From: Streptomyces sp. ADI96-02
GTDB lineage: Bacteria > Actinomycetota > Actinomycetes > Streptomycetales > Streptomycetaceae
Reading direction: 5' to 3'
Assembly: GCF_003846185.1 (NCBI RefSeq)
Contig: NZ_ML123034.1
Location: forward strand, 2,764,854 to 2,828,853
Length of the DNA stretch: 64,000 bases
Shown: positions 41,237-50,475 of the stretch, piece after piece
How the letters are laid out: every line of letters starts with the position of its first letter
Numbering within the stretch: position 1 is the stretch's first letter
Program-made: the position numbers and the translations under genes
The notes under the pieces: model-generated
Seen by the model: the letters and a program-made list of their open reading frames with translations, nothing else
Told to the model about the DNA's origin: nothing
The model's database searches: none

Positions 41237-43009
41237 ATGGCCTCGGTCCCTTCCCTCGCCTCCACGCTCCAGCAGCAGCTGGCGGACGCCCTGACGGCAG
41301 CCCTGCCGGAGGCCGGCGCCGCGGACCCGCTGCTGCGCCGAAGCGACCGGGCCGACTTCCAGGCCAACGGCATCCTCGCCCTCGCCAAGAAGCTCAAGGG
41401 CAACCCGCGCGAGCTGGCCGGCCAGGTCACCGCCGCCCTGCCGACGGGCGAGCTGATCCGGGACGTCGAGGTCTCCGGGCCCGGCTTCCTCAACATCACC
41501 CTCGCGGACCGGGCGATCGTCGAGACGCTCGCCGCCCGCGCCGCGGACACCGAGGGCCGCCTCGGCGTGCCGGTGAACGGCGCGGCCGGGACCACGGTCA
41601 TCGACTACGCCCAGCCGAACGTGGCCAAGGAGATGCACGTCGGCCACCTGCGGTCGGCGGTCATCGGCGACGCCATGGTCAAGATCCTGGAGTTCACCGG
41701 CGAGAACGTGGTCCGGCGCCACCACATCGGCGACTGGGGCACCCAGTTCGGCATGCTCATCCAGTACCTGACCGAGCACCCGGACGCGCTGAAGCACGAG
41801 GGCGACGCCGCGGACGGCGAAGCGGCGATGTCGACGCTGAACCGGATCTACAAGGCGTCGCGGGCCCTGTTCGACTCCGACGAGGAGTTCAAGGCCCGCT
41901 CCCGGGACCGGGTGGTGGCCCTCCAGGCCGGCGACCCGCGCACGCTGGAGCTGTGGCAGGGCTTCGTCGACGAGTCGAAGATCTACTTCCACTCCGTGTT
42001 CGACAAGCTCGACATGGAGGTCCGCGACCCCGACATCGTCGGCGAGTCCGGCTACAACGACATGCTGGAGGAGACCTGCCGCATCCTGGAGGAGACGGGC
42101 GTCGCCGTCCGCTCCGAGGGTGCGCTCTGCGTCTTCTTCGACGACGTCCTCGGCCCGGACGGCAACCAGGTCCCGCTCATCGTGAAGAAGACGAACGGCG
42201 GCTACGGCTACGCGGCCACCGACCTCTCCGCGATCCGCGACCGGGTGGGCGACCTCAAGGCCGACACCCTGCTGTACGTCGTGGACGCCCGTCAGTCGCT
42301 GCACTTCAAGATGGTCTTCGAGACGGCCCGCCGGGCGGGCTGGCTCAACGACGACGTCACCGCGCACCAGCTGGCGTTCGGCACGGTCCTCGGCAAGGAC
42401 GGCAAGCCCTTCAAGACCCGCGAGGGCACGACGGTCCGGCTGGAGGACCTGCTCGACGAGGCGGTCGGGAGGGCCACGGCGGTCGTCCGGGAGAAGGCCG
42501 GCAAGGTCGGCCTGAGCGAGGACGAGATCGTCGAGAACGGCCGGTACGTCGGCATCGGCGCCGTGAAGTACGCGGACCTGTCGACCTCGGCCGTGCGGGA
42601 CTACAAGTTCGACCTGGACCAGATGGTGTCGCTCAACGGCGACACCTCGGTGTACCTCCAGTACGCGTACGCCCGCATCCGGTCGATCCTGCGCAAGGCG
42701 GGCGACGCGCGGCCGGTCGCCCACCCGGAGCTGGAGCTGGCCCCGGCCGAGCGGGCGATGGGGCTGCACCTGGACCAGTTCGGCGCGGTCCTCGACGAGG
42801 TCGCGGCGGGCTACGAGCCGCACAAGCTGGCCGCCTACCTCTACCAGCTCGCCTCGCACCTGACCACGTTCTACGACCAGTGCCAGGTGCTCAGCCCCGA
42901 CAACGCCCCCGAGGTCGTCGAGAACCGCCTCTTCCTGGTCGACCTGACGGCCCGCACCCTGCACCGGGGCATGGAACTGCTCGGCATCCGGACGCCCGAG
43001 CGACTCTGA
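41237..43009 (+). CDS. argS: arginyl-tRNA synthetase
   Basis: A 590-residue class I ArgRS. It has the N-terminal Add1 domain (to ~110) and the HIGH motif as [17 protein letters not shown]. The KMSKS-equivalent is degenerate ([13 protein letters not shown]), as usual in ArgRS. The DALR anticodon-binding domain is at the C-terminus ([18 protein letters not shown], then [18 protein letters not shown]). ATG at 41237 gives the family start. It is transcribed away from lysS, so two aminoacyl-tRNA synthetases share an intergenic region of about 140 bases. A hairpin follows. Confidence 0.97.
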   Translation: MASVPSLASTLQQQLADALTAALPEAGAADPLLRRSDRADFQANGILALAKKLKGNPRELAGQVTAALPTGELIRDVEVSGPGFLNITLADRAIVETLAARAADTEGRLGVPVNGAAGTTVIDYAQPNVAKEMHVGHLRSAVIGDAMVKILEFTGENVVRRHHIGDWGTQFGMLIQYLTEHPDALKHEGDAADGEAAMSTLNRIYKASRALFDSDEEFKARSRDRVVALQAGDPRTLELWQGFVDESKIYFHSVFDKLDMEVRDPDIVGESGYNDMLEETCRILEETGVAVRSEGALCVFFDDVLGPDGNQVPLIVKKTNGGYGYAATDLSAIRDRVGDLKADTLLYVVDARQSLHFKMVFETARRAGWLNDDVTAHQLAFGTVLGKDGKPFKTREGTTVRLEDLLDEAVGRATAVVREKAGKVGLSEDEIVENGRYVGIGAVKYADLSTSAVRDYKFDLDQMVSLNGDTSVYLQYAYARIRSILRKAGDARPVAHPELELAPAERAMGLHLDQFGAVLDEVAAGYEPHKLAAYLYQLASHLTTFYDQCQVLSPDNAPEVVENRLFLVDLTARTLHRGMELLGIRTPERL

Positions 43010-43018
43010 CCCCGCCTC

Positions 43019-43097
43019 CGCACACACGCGGGCCCCGGCCCGTACGCACACGCGGGCCCCGGCCCCGTACGCACACGCGGGCCCCGTACGCACGCGA
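43019..43097 (+). repeat. tandem repeat after argS
   Basis: Three to four diverging units of (GTA)CGCACACGCGGGCCCCGG(CCC) lie just after the argS stop and before the terminator hairpin. Confidence 0.75.
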
Positions 43098-43124
43098 GCC
43101 CCGGCGCTCCACCAGCGCCGGGGC
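43098..43124. terminator. terminator between argS and convergent hypothetical gene
   Basis: An 11-base-pair stem (43098-43108 with 43114-43124) and 5-base loop between convergent genes. Confidence 0.75.
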
Positions 43125-43145
43125 CCGCCCGCGTACGCGACGGCG

Positions 43146-43577
43146 TCACTGCGGCCGGCCCAGGGCCCATCCGGACACGTCGGCCAGCCGCCCGCGCCAC
43201 AGCGGCAGCGACACCGGGCTCATCGCACCGGCGACCAGGGTCACGTCCCGCAGATGGATCCAGCGCGGCAGCCGGTTCACGTCCTCCTCGGCACGCAGCT
43301 CCCGCACGCCCTGGTCGACCGTCTCCGGGAACTCGGCGAGGAGGTTGGCGCCCTCGCCCTCGACCTGCCGCAGGCTCCTGGCCCACTCGGCCTTCCACTG
43401 CTCGTGCCCGATCACGTCCCCGTGCAGCAGGCCGCCGGGCAGCGTGAGGGTCAGGGGCAGACTGGAGCGCGGGTCCTGGTCGAGGAGCTGGATGAGCAGC
43501 TGGAGCTGGAGATCGGGCAGGGGCTCGGTGATCACCGCGGCTGCCGGAGCCGGCGAGATGTCCGCTGAGGCGCTCAT
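43146..43577 (-). CDS. conserved hypothetical protein, GvpU-like
   Basis: A 143-residue soluble protein with an LPLTLTLPGGLLHGDVIGHEQWK strand-turn region and RWIHLRDVTLVAGAMSPVSLPLWRGRL near the end. The pattern resembles the small gas vesicle accessory protein GvpU, but similarity is weak and there are no gas vesicle genes in the window. Function is otherwise unknown. ATG at 43577. It is followed by a hairpin and preceded by the phospholipase D-like gene on the same strand, with a 99-base gap. Confidence 0.7.
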   Translation of the reverse strand: MSASADISPAPAAAVITEPLPDLQLQLLIQLLDQDPRSSLPLTLTLPGGLLHGDVIGHEQWKAEWARSLRQVEGEGANLLAEFPETVDQGVRELRAEEDVNRLPRWIHLRDVTLVAGAMSPVSLPLWRGRLADVSGWALGRPQ

Positions 43578-43676
43578 GGGCCCTTCCCTTCACATGGTGG
43601 ACGGCTGCTGACCTCCGCCTGCCCGGTGAGGCCCCCGGCACACCCCCGCGTGCGTACGTGCGAACGTACCGTCGTC

Positions 43677-44894
43677 TCACAGATAGCGGCGGATCGGCAC
43701 GACGGCCGCCTCACGCGCGCGCTGGAGCAGGTCGCGCCGCTTCCACCGGGCGCGCTCGATCAGCACGCTCGCCTCGCGGTCCTCGTCGAAGTGGCCGTCG
43801 AGAGCGGCGGTGAAGTCCTGGTCGAGGACGGCGAGCATGACCTCCTCGTCGTGGTCGAGCGAGCGCCGGTTGAAGTTGGTGGAGCCGATCAGGGAAGCGA
43901 TCCGGTCGATGGTGATGGCCTTGGTGTGCATCATCGTCGGCTGGTACTGGTAGATCTTCACGCCGCAGGCGGTCAGGTCCTCGTAGTAGCGCTGCCCGGC
44001 GAGCTGGCAGACCCGCTTGTCGGTGTGCGGTCCCGGCAACAGGATCTCGACCTCCACCCCGCGCCGGGCCGCGGCGCAGAGCAGCTCGGTGAAGTACGCG
44101 TCGGGCGCGAAGTAGGCGGTGGTCAGGCGCACCCGCTCCTCGGCCGATTCGAGGACCACCCGGATCAGCGTCTGCATGTCCTGCCAGCCGAACGAGGCGG
44201 AGCCGCGCACCACCTGGACGATCGCGTCGCCCTGGGGCTCGCTGCCGACGAACCGGTCGCGGTCGTCGAACAGCTCGTCGTGGCACTCGGCCCAGTTCTG
44301 CGCGAACGCGGCGGCGAGTCCGTCGACGGCGGGGCCGCTCACCTGCACGTGGGTGTCCCGCCACTCGTGCTCGTTGCGCGCGTCCCCGCACCACTCCTCG
44401 GCGATGCCGACGCCGCCGGTGAACGCGGTGCGCTCGTCGATCACGAGGACCTTGCGGTGGCAGCGGTGGTTCTGCTTGAGGGGCGAGAGGTAGAGCGGCT
44501 TGCGGAACCAGGCCACGTCGACCCCGGCCTCGTCCATCAGGGACAGCTGGCCCTTCTCGATGAGGCGGCTGCCGAACCCGTCGAGCATGAGCCGCACCCG
44601 GACTCCGGCGCGGGCGCGCTCGGCCAGCGCCTCGGCGAACTCCTTCGCGATGTCGCCGCGCCAGTAGACGAAGGTCATCATGTCCACGGTGTGCTCCGCG
44701 CCGCGGATCGCGTCGAGCATCGCCCCGAATATCTGGTCGCCGTTGCGGAGCGGGACCAGCGCGTTGCCCTCGGTGGCCGCGATCCCTATCAACCGTTCCA
44801 GCCTGCGTCTGAGCCGCAGGGAGCGCTTCTCGCAGGTGTTCTCGTTCAGTTCGGCGCGGCAGGGCGTTCCGGGGGCTTCGGCTGTGGCGGACAT
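43677..44894 (-). CDS. phospholipase D-family phosphatidyltransferase (cardiolipin synthase-like)
   Basis: A 405-residue protein with two HKD motifs: HRKVLVID (His146, Lys148, Asp153) and HTKAITID (His323, Lys325, Asp330), each followed by a Gly-rich GGVGIAEEW or GSTNFNRRS segment. This is the catalytic pair of cardiolipin synthases and phosphatidyltransferases. It lacks the N-terminal membrane helices of ClsA, so it resembles ClsB/YbhO-type soluble enzymes. The substrate is probably a phospholipid; nuclease activity cannot be excluded. ATG at 44894. Confidence 0.9.
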   Translation of the reverse strand: MSATAEAPGTPCRAELNENTCEKRSLRLRRRLERLIGIAATEGNALVPLRNGDQIFGAMLDAIRGAEHTVDMMTFVYWRGDIAKEFAEALAERARAGVRVRLMLDGFGSRLIEKGQLSLMDEAGVDVAWFRKPLYLSPLKQNHRCHRKVLVIDERTAFTGGVGIAEEWCGDARNEHEWRDTHVQVSGPAVDGLAAAFAQNWAECHDELFDDRDRFVGSEPQGDAIVQVVRGSASFGWQDMQTLIRVVLESAEERVRLTTAYFAPDAYFTELLCAAARRGVEVEILLPGPHTDKRVCQLAGQRYYEDLTACGVKIYQYQPTMMHTKAITIDRIASLIGSTNFNRRSLDHDEEVMLAVLDQDFTAALDGHFDEDREASVLIERARWKRRDLLQRAREAAVVPIRRYL

Positions 44895-45182
44895 GGGTCA
44901 CCTGTCGGGTTCGAGGGTCGTGGACGGCGGGCGCAGCGCTGCGCGCACCGGGGGCTGCCGGGGACTGTACTCCCGGGTAGGAAGGGAGCGGGCGGGCGCT
45001 CGCGCCGGGACCGTTCCGTTCCGGTCGACCTTCTACCCGGCTCCGCGTGCTTCACCCAGCCCGCCGTCGCACTGCCGTCACACTGCCTGCCGCCGCACGG
45101 CCGTCGCACCGCCTGCCGCCGCACGGTCCGTCGCCGCAGGGGCCACGGTCCGTTGTCAGTGGGCCCGCCTAGAGTCACCACC
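44895..45182. other. intergenic region with 26-base repeat
   Basis: A 288-base divergent intergenic region. It contains imperfect direct repeats of CACTGCCTGCCGCCGCACGG at about 45079-45132; no gene. Confidence 0.4.
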
Positions 45183-46034
45183 ATGGCGACGCTCCCGAAC
45201 CCCTTGCCCACGCTGGCCTCCTCCGGCCTCGACCTGCCGCCCGGCGCCCTGGTGGACGCCACGATGGACGGCCCCTGGCACGAACCTCTCCTGTGGTACG
45301 CGGACGGCCCCGCCGCGGCGGGCGTCTGGGCCGCGATGCGGACCGCCGGCCGGCCCCTGGGGCTCCTGCCGGTGCTGGTCGACGGCGGGCCCCGGGGCCG
45401 GTGGCCTCAGGAGTGGGACCTGTGCCCGGAGATCACCTCCTACCCGGGCGACCACGACGCCGAGGACGTCCTCGCCGGGTACTGGACGGATTACGCGGAC
45501 GACGAGATCGGCGGGGCGGGCGGCGGCGGACCGGCGGCGCGGGAGGGCGGGGACGCGGAGGGCGCGGACCGGGACCCCGGCCCCTGGCCCGGTCTCGCAC
45601 CGGTCCCGCACCGGACCGCCGGCACGGACCCGGACCGCACGGCCGCCGAGATCGCGGACCTGCTGGCCGACGGCCACGGCGACGGGTCCGCCGGCCCCCG
45701 GATCGCGCTCGTCCCCGCCCGCCGCAGCGCGGACATACCGGCGGCGATCGGCTGGTCCGGCCCGTTGAACCACGACAACGACGTGGCCCGGCTCTGCGCC
45801 GTCCTGCGCTCCTGGGAGGACCGCTACGACCTGCGCGTCCTGATGCTCGGCCCCGACACCATGACCGTCTCCGTGGGCCGCCCGCCGAGCACGGCGGAGG
45901 AGGCCCGCGCCCTGGCCGCCGAGCACTACGCGTTCTGCCCGGACACCATCGACCAGAACCCGCCCTACGACCTCGACGCCTACGCGGAGAAGCGGCTGCT
46001 CGGACAGGAGGTCTGGTCGTTCTGGTGGGACTGA
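45183..46034 (+). CDS. DUF4253 protein
   Basis: A 283-residue protein whose C-terminal ~110 residues match DUF4253: SADIPAAIGWSGPLNHDNDV, the WEDRYDLRVLMLGPDT strand, AEEARALAAEHYAFCPD and a closing DLDAYAEKRLLGQEVWSFWWD. The N-terminal half resembles SMI1/Knr4-like accessory regions weakly. Function is unknown; DUF4253 occurs in toxin-immunity neighbourhoods in some bacteria, but no toxin is nearby. It starts at ATG 45183. It is followed on the same strand by a HEAT-like gene. Confidence 0.87.
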   Translation: MATLPNPLPTLASSGLDLPPGALVDATMDGPWHEPLLWYADGPAAAGVWAAMRTAGRPLGLLPVLVDGGPRGRWPQEWDLCPEITSYPGDHDAEDVLAGYWTDYADDEIGGAGGGGPAAREGGDAEGADRDPGPWPGLAPVPHRTAGTDPDRTAAEIADLLADGHGDGSAGPRIALVPARRSADIPAAIGWSGPLNHDNDVARLCAVLRSWEDRYDLRVLMLGPDTMTVSVGRPPSTAEEARALAAEHYAFCPDTIDQNPPYDLDAYAEKRLLGQEVWSFWWD

Positions 46035-46178
46035 CGGGGCAGGCCGCGCGGGCGGCGGGCCCGGTCGTCCGGGGCGGCCGGCCCGCCGCCCCGCCACCGC
46101 GCGGGCCGCTTTCGTAGCATGCATGGCACCGATCTACCGGCCCGTAACAACCGGCCCCGACAGAAGGTGTCCACCCCC

Positions 46179-46658
46179 ATGAACGACACACACCCCGCCG
46201 GCGGCGCGGCCGATACGGCGGCGCGGGCGGCCGAGCGCCTGATAGCGGAGTTCCGCGCGCTGCCCGCCGGCAGCGACCGCAAGCGGGAGATCATCACCGA
46301 GCTGGACGACAACGCCCAGGCGCTCCCGTTCCTCGTCTCGGTGGTCGCCGATCCGGCCGAGTACGACCTGGCCCGCGTCGAGAGCGCCACCGTGCTGCGC
46401 CTGTGGCCGCCGGCCGACCCGGGCCTGCGCCGCCGGGCCGGCCGCGCCCTGCTGACCGCCCTGCGCGACCCGGCGGAGGACCTGGTCCGCCAGTACGCGG
46501 CGATGTCCCTGGCCCCCTACACGGGCGACCCGGTCGTCGCCACGGCCCTGGACACCACGGCGTGGGCGGACGCGGACCCGCTCGTCCGCGACAGCGCGCG
46601 CTTCTCGATCCAGGAGGCCCACCGGCTCCAGGAAACGGGCGGCTCGCGCGGGACCTGA
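46179..46658 (+). CDS. HEAT-repeat-like helical protein
   Basis: A 159-residue all-helical protein. Two or three helical-pair units are visible (RLIAEFRALPAGSDRKREII; ARVESATVLRLWPPADPGLR; RALLTALRDPAEDLVRQYAA), in the style of armadillo/HEAT repeats. No catalytic motif is present, so it is probably a protein-binding scaffold. ATG at 46179 has GAAGGTG 9 bases upstream; a GTG at 46167 is also possible. It is downstream of the DUF4253 gene and convergent with hemB. Confidence 0.75.
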   Translation: MNDTHPAGGAADTAARAAERLIAEFRALPAGSDRKREIITELDDNAQALPFLVSVVADPAEYDLARVESATVLRLWPPADPGLRRRAGRALLTALRDPAEDLVRQYAAMSLAPYTGDPVVATALDTTAWADADPLVRDSARFSIQEAHRLQETGGSRGT

Positions 46659-46701
46659 GGGCTCAGCCCCGGTCGCACGCAATCCGGGGGCTCAGCCCCG
46701 G
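46659..46701. repeat. repeat at convergent stops including the hemB stop
   Basis: GGGCTCAGCCCCGG occurs at 46659-46672 and 46688-46701, 29 bases apart. The second copy contains the hemB stop codon. Each copy is also a short dyad, so the pair may act as a weak terminator. Confidence 0.65.
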
Positions 46702-47699
46702 CCCTCGCGCCCCAGCCACCGCGCGACCTCGCTCGCCCAGTAGGTGAGGATCATCTGCGCCCCGGCCCGCCGGATGCCGGTCAGGCTCTCCAGGATCGCC
46801 CGGTCCCGGTCGATCCAGCCCTTCTCGGCGGCGGCCTCGATCATCGCGTACTCACCGCTGATCTGGTACGCGGCGACCGGCACGTCCACCGACTCCGCGA
46901 CCTTGGCCAGGACGTCCAGGTACGGTCCGGCGGGCTTGACCATGACCATGTCCGCGCCCTCCGCCAGGTCGAGCGCCAGCTCCCGCAGCGACTCCCGCGC
47001 GTTGGCCGGGTCCTGCTGGTAGGTCTTGCGGTCGCCGGTCAGCGAGGAGCCGACGGCCTCGCGGAAGGGGCCGTAGAAGGCGGAGGAGTACTTCACGGTG
47101 TAGGCGAGGATCGACACGTCCTCGTGCCCGGTCTGGTCCAGCGCGTCCCGGACCACGCCGACCTGGCCGTCCATCATGCCGCTCGGGCCGACGACGTGGG
47201 CGCCCGCGTCGGCCTGGACCTGGGCCATCTCCGCGTAGCGCTCCAGCGTCGCGTCGTTGTCCACGCGGCCGTCGGCCGCCAGGACCCCGCAGTGGCCGTG
47301 GTCGGTGTACTCGTCCAGGCAGAGGTCCGACATGACGACGAGGTCGTCCCCGACCTCCTCGCGCACGGCCCGCAGCCCGAGCTGGAGGATGCCGTCGGGG
47401 TCGGTGCCCGCCGTGCCCCGGGCGTCCTTCTTCGCGTCCTCCGGGACGCCGAAGAGCATGATGCCCGAGACCCCGGCCGAGACCGCCTCGACGGCCGCCT
47501 TCCGCAGGGTGTCCAGGGTGTGCTGGTGCACGCCGGGCATGGCCGAGACGGCGACCGGCGCGTCGATGCCCTCGCGCACGAAGGCGGGCAGGATCAGGTT
47601 CGCGGGGTCGAGCCGCGTCTCGGCGACCATCCGCCGCATCGCCGGGGTCGTCCGCAGCCGCCGGGGGCGGGAGCCGGGGAAGTTTCCGTACGCAGTCAT
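46692..47699 (-). CDS. hemB: porphobilinogen synthase (5-aminolevulinate dehydratase)
   Basis: A 335-residue HemB, condensing two 5-aminolevulinate molecules. The two catalytic lysines are in [15 protein letters not shown] and [12 protein letters not shown]. The metal site region is [14 protein letters not shown], a mixture of the all-Cys zinc type and the Asp-rich magnesium type, as in other actinomycetes. ATG at 47699 is the only sensible start, although its GAAGG abuts it. It follows the rex-hemA-hemC-hemD operon on the same strand after a strong hairpin, so it probably has its own promoter. Confidence 0.96.
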   Translation of the reverse strand: MTAYGNFPGSRPRRLRTTPAMRRMVAETRLDPANLILPAFVREGIDAPVAVSAMPGVHQHTLDTLRKAAVEAVSAGVSGIMLFGVPEDAKKDARGTAGTDPDGILQLGLRAVREEVGDDLVVMSDLCLDEYTDHGHCGVLAADGRVDNDATLERYAEMAQVQADAGAHVVGPSGMMDGQVGVVRDALDQTGHEDVSILAYTVKYSSAFYGPFREAVGSSLTGDRKTYQQDPANARESLRELALDLAEGADMVMVKPAGPYLDVLAKVAESVDVPVAAYQISGEYAMIEAAAEKGWIDRDRAILESLTGIRRAGAQMILTYWASEVARWLGREGRG

Positions 47700-47768
47700 C
47701 CTTCGACGATAGACCCGCCCGCAGGGCCCGCTTACCGACACCCGCACCGGGAAAAGGGCCCGGGAACG

Positions 47769-47806
47769 CCGGTGGGCCCGGCCGCCGAAGCAGCCGGGCC
47801 CACCGG
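47769..47806 (-). terminator. terminator of the rex-hem operon
   Basis: A perfect 14-base-pair stem (47769-47782 with 47793-47806) and 10-base loop, 16 bases past the hemD stop. Confidence 0.8.
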
Positions 47807-47821
47807 ACCGTCCACGTGTGC

Positions 47822-49492
47822 TCAGGTCGTCGTGCGGCGCCTGCGCGCCCCCGGACGCCGCTCGCTGGGCCGGGTGACCGGATCGCCGGCCCCCTTCGCC
47901 GCGTCCCGGCGCTGCGTGCCGAAGGCGGCCAGCGCCTCGGCGAGCTTGTGCACGGACGGCTCCGGGGACAGCACGTCGACCCGCAGGCCGTGCTCCTCGG
48001 CGGTCTTCGCGGTGGCGGGGCCGATGCACGCGATGACGGTCACGTTGTGCGGCTTGCCCGCGATGCCGACCAGGTTGCGCACCGTCGAGGACGAGGTGAA
48101 CAGGACCGCGTCGAAGCCGCCGCCCTTGATCGCCTCGCGGGTGTCGGCCGGCGGCGGCGAGGCGCGGACCGTGCGGTACGCGGTGACGTCGTCGACCTCC
48201 CAGCCCAGCTCGATGAGGCCGGCCACCAGGGTCTCGGTGGCGATGTCGGCGCGCGGCAGGAACACCCGGTCGATCGGGTCGAAGACCGGGTCGTAGGGCG
48301 GCCAGTCCTCCAGCAGCCCGGCCGCCGACTGCTCGCCGGAGGGCACCAGGTCCGGCTTCACGCCGAAGTCGATCAGCGCGGCGGCGGTCTGCTCGCCGAC
48401 GGCCGCGACCTTGATCCCGGCGAAGGCGCGGGCGTCGAGCCCGTACTCCTCGAACTTCTCCCGGACCGCCTTGACGGCGTTCACGCTGGTGAAGGCGATC
48501 CACTCGTAGCGGCCGGTGACCAGGCCCTTGACCGCCCGCTCCATCTGCTGGGGCGTACGCGGCGGCTCGACGGCGATCGTCGGGACCTCGTGCGGCACCG
48601 CGCCGTAGGAACGCAACTGGTCGGAGAGCGACGCGGCCTGCTCCTTGGTGCGCGGGACGAGAACCCTCCAGCCGAACAGCGGCTTGGACTCGAACCACGC
48701 GAGCTGGTCGCGCTGGGCCGCGGCGCTGCGCTCTCCGACCACGGCTATGACGGGCTGGTGCCCGTCCGGCGACGGGAGCACCTTGGCCTGCTTGAGGACC
48801 TGGGCGATCGTCCCGAGGGTCGCCGTCCAGGTGCGCTGGCGGGTGGTGGTGCCCGCGACCGTCACCGTGAGCGGGGTGTCGGGCTTGCGGCCCGCGGACA
48901 CCAGCTCGCCCGCGGCGGCGGCGACCGAGTCCAGCGTGGTGGAGACGACCGCGGTCGCGTCGCTCGCGCCGACCTCGGCCCAGCACCGGTCCGACGCGGT
49001 GCGCGCGTCGACGAAGCGCACGTCGGCGCCCTGGGCGTCACGCAGCGGCACACCGGCGTACGCGGGCACGCCGACGGCGTTCGCGATGCCCGGGACGACC
49101 TCGAACGGCACCCCGGCGGCGGCGCAGGCGAGCATCTCCGCGCCCGCGTCCCCGTCCAGGCCGGGGTCGCCCGCGACGGCACGGACCACCCGCCTGCCGC
49201 CCTTGGCGGCCTCCATGACAAGATTGGCCGCGTCCCTGAGAACGGGCACTCCGGCGGCTGTTGACGCCACGTCAACAACCGTCAGCTCAGGCGTGCTTAC
49301 GCCTGCCCGCGCATGACCGCGAACAACGTCGAGCACGTCCGGCTCGGCGACGAGGACGTCCGCGCTCGCGAGTGCCTCGACGGCGCGCAGCGTCAGCAGT
49401 CCCGGGTCGCCGGGACCGGCGCCGAGGAAGGTGACCTGGCCTTGTGGCGACAGGACCGGAAATTCGGATGCGGCGGGGCCGGTGGGGCTCAA
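47822..49492 (-). CDS. hemD: bifunctional uroporphyrinogen-III C-methyltransferase/synthase
   Basis: A 556-residue fusion. The N-terminal ~260 residues resemble the tetrapyrrole methyltransferase (CobA/CysG) domain: [22 protein letters not shown] and [19 protein letters not shown]. The C-terminal part is uroporphyrinogen-III synthase ([44 protein letters not shown]). It closes and inverts the D ring for haem and may methylate toward sirohaem or cobalamin. The start is TTG at 49492: it overlaps the hemC TGA in TTGA and has GGGGGAG 8 bases upstream. Last gene of the rex operon. Confidence 0.93.
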   Translation of the reverse strand: MSPTGPAASEFPVLSPQGQVTFLGAGPGDPGLLTLRAVEALASADVLVAEPDVLDVVRGHARAGVSTPELTVVDVASTAAGVPVLRDAANLVMEAAKGGRRVVRAVAGDPGLDGDAGAEMLACAAAGVPFEVVPGIANAVGVPAYAGVPLRDAQGADVRFVDARTASDRCWAEVGASDATAVVSTTLDSVAAAAGELVSAGRKPDTPLTVTVAGTTTRQRTWTATLGTIAQVLKQAKVLPSPDGHQPVIAVVGERSAAAQRDQLAWFESKPLFGWRVLVPRTKEQAASLSDQLRSYGAVPHEVPTIAVEPPRTPQQMERAVKGLVTGRYEWIAFTSVNAVKAVREKFEEYGLDARAFAGIKVAAVGEQTAAALIDFGVKPDLVPSGEQSAAGLLEDWPPYDPVFDPIDRVFLPRADIATETLVAGLIELGWEVDDVTAYRTVRASPPPADTREAIKGGGFDAVLFTSSSTVRNLVGIAGKPHNVTVIACIGPATAKTAEEHGLRVDVLSPEPSVHKLAEALAAFGTQRRDAAKGAGDPVTRPSERRPGARRRRTTT

Positions 49493-50475
49493 AGTGCTCG
49501 CTCCCCCATAAGACCGGCCGCACCCTTGGCGAGCATCTCGGCCGCGAGTTCGCGACCGAGGGCCGCCGCGTCGTCGTGCGACGTGGGGACGGGACCGGTG
49601 GTGGACAGCTGTACCAGCGAGGAACCGTCGGTGGTACCGACGACTCCGCGCAGGCGCAGTTCGTTGACAACCTGCCCGTCGACCAGGAGGTCGGCCAGCG
49701 CACCCACGGGTGCGGAGCAGCCGGCCTCCAGGGCGGCGAGCAGGGCGCGCTCGGCGGTCACGGCGGCCCGCGTGTGCGGGTCGTCGAGCCGTGCGAGCGC
49801 GGCGGCGAGGCCGGCGCTGGACGCCGCGCACTCGATCGCCAGTGCTCCCTGGCCGGGAGCGGGCAGGACGGTGTCGACCGACAGGAAGTCGGTCACCTCA
49901 CCGGTGCGGCCGAGGCGGCTGAGCCCGGCGGCGGCCAGAACCACCGCGTCCAGCTCGCCGGCGCGTACGAAACCGATCCGGGTGTCGACGTTGCCCCGGA
50001 TCGGGACGGTCTCGATCCGCAGCCCGTGGGAGCGGGCGTACGCGTTGAGCTGCGCCATCCGGCGCGGCGAACCGGTGCCGACGCGGGCTCCGTCGGGCAG
50101 CTCCCGGAAGGTCAGCCCGTCACGCGCCACCAGCGCGTCGCGCGGGTCCTCGCGCGGCGGCACGGCGGCCAGCGCCAGCTCGTCCGGCTGGCCGGTCGGC
50201 AGGTCCTTGAGCGAGTGGACGGCGAAGTCCACCTCGCCCCGCAGCAGCGCCTCGCGCAGCGCGGCGACGAACACCCCGGTGCCGCCGATCTGCGCCAGGT
50301 GCTCGCGGGAGGTGTCCCCGTACGTGGTGATCTCGACGAGCTCGACGGCGCGCCCGGTCACCTCGCGGACCGCCTCGGCGACGAGCCCGGACTGGGCCAT
50401 GGCGAGCTTGCTGCGCCGGGTGCCCAGCCGGAGCGGCGCGGAGTCCCGCGCGTCCGGGGGTGAGTTGTCGGTCAT
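49489..50475 (-). CDS. hemC: hydroxymethylbilane synthase
   Basis: A 328-residue porphobilinogen deaminase that polymerises four porphobilinogens. The dipyrromethane cofactor Cys253 is in EAGCSAPVGA. GTRRSKLAMAQ, HSLKDLPT with the catalytic Asp, and the Arg-rich GSPRRMAQL are all conserved. ATG at 50475 overlaps the hemA stop by 4 bases (ATGA) and its own stop overlaps the hemD TTG. Third gene of the rex-hemA-hemC-hemD operon. Confidence 0.97.
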   Translation of the reverse strand: MTDNSPPDARDSAPLRLGTRRSKLAMAQSGLVAEAVREVTGRAVELVEITTYGDTSREHLAQIGGTGVFVAALREALLRGEVDFAVHSLKDLPTGQPDELALAAVPPREDPRDALVARDGLTFRELPDGARVGTGSPRRMAQLNAYARSHGLRIETVPIRGNVDTRIGFVRAGELDAVVLAAAGLSRLGRTGEVTDFLSVDTVLPAPGQGALAIECAASSAGLAAALARLDDPHTRAAVTAERALLAALEAGCSAPVGALADLLVDGQVVNELRLRGVVGTTDGSSLVQLSTTGPVPTSHDDAAALGRELAAEMLAKGAAGLMGERAL

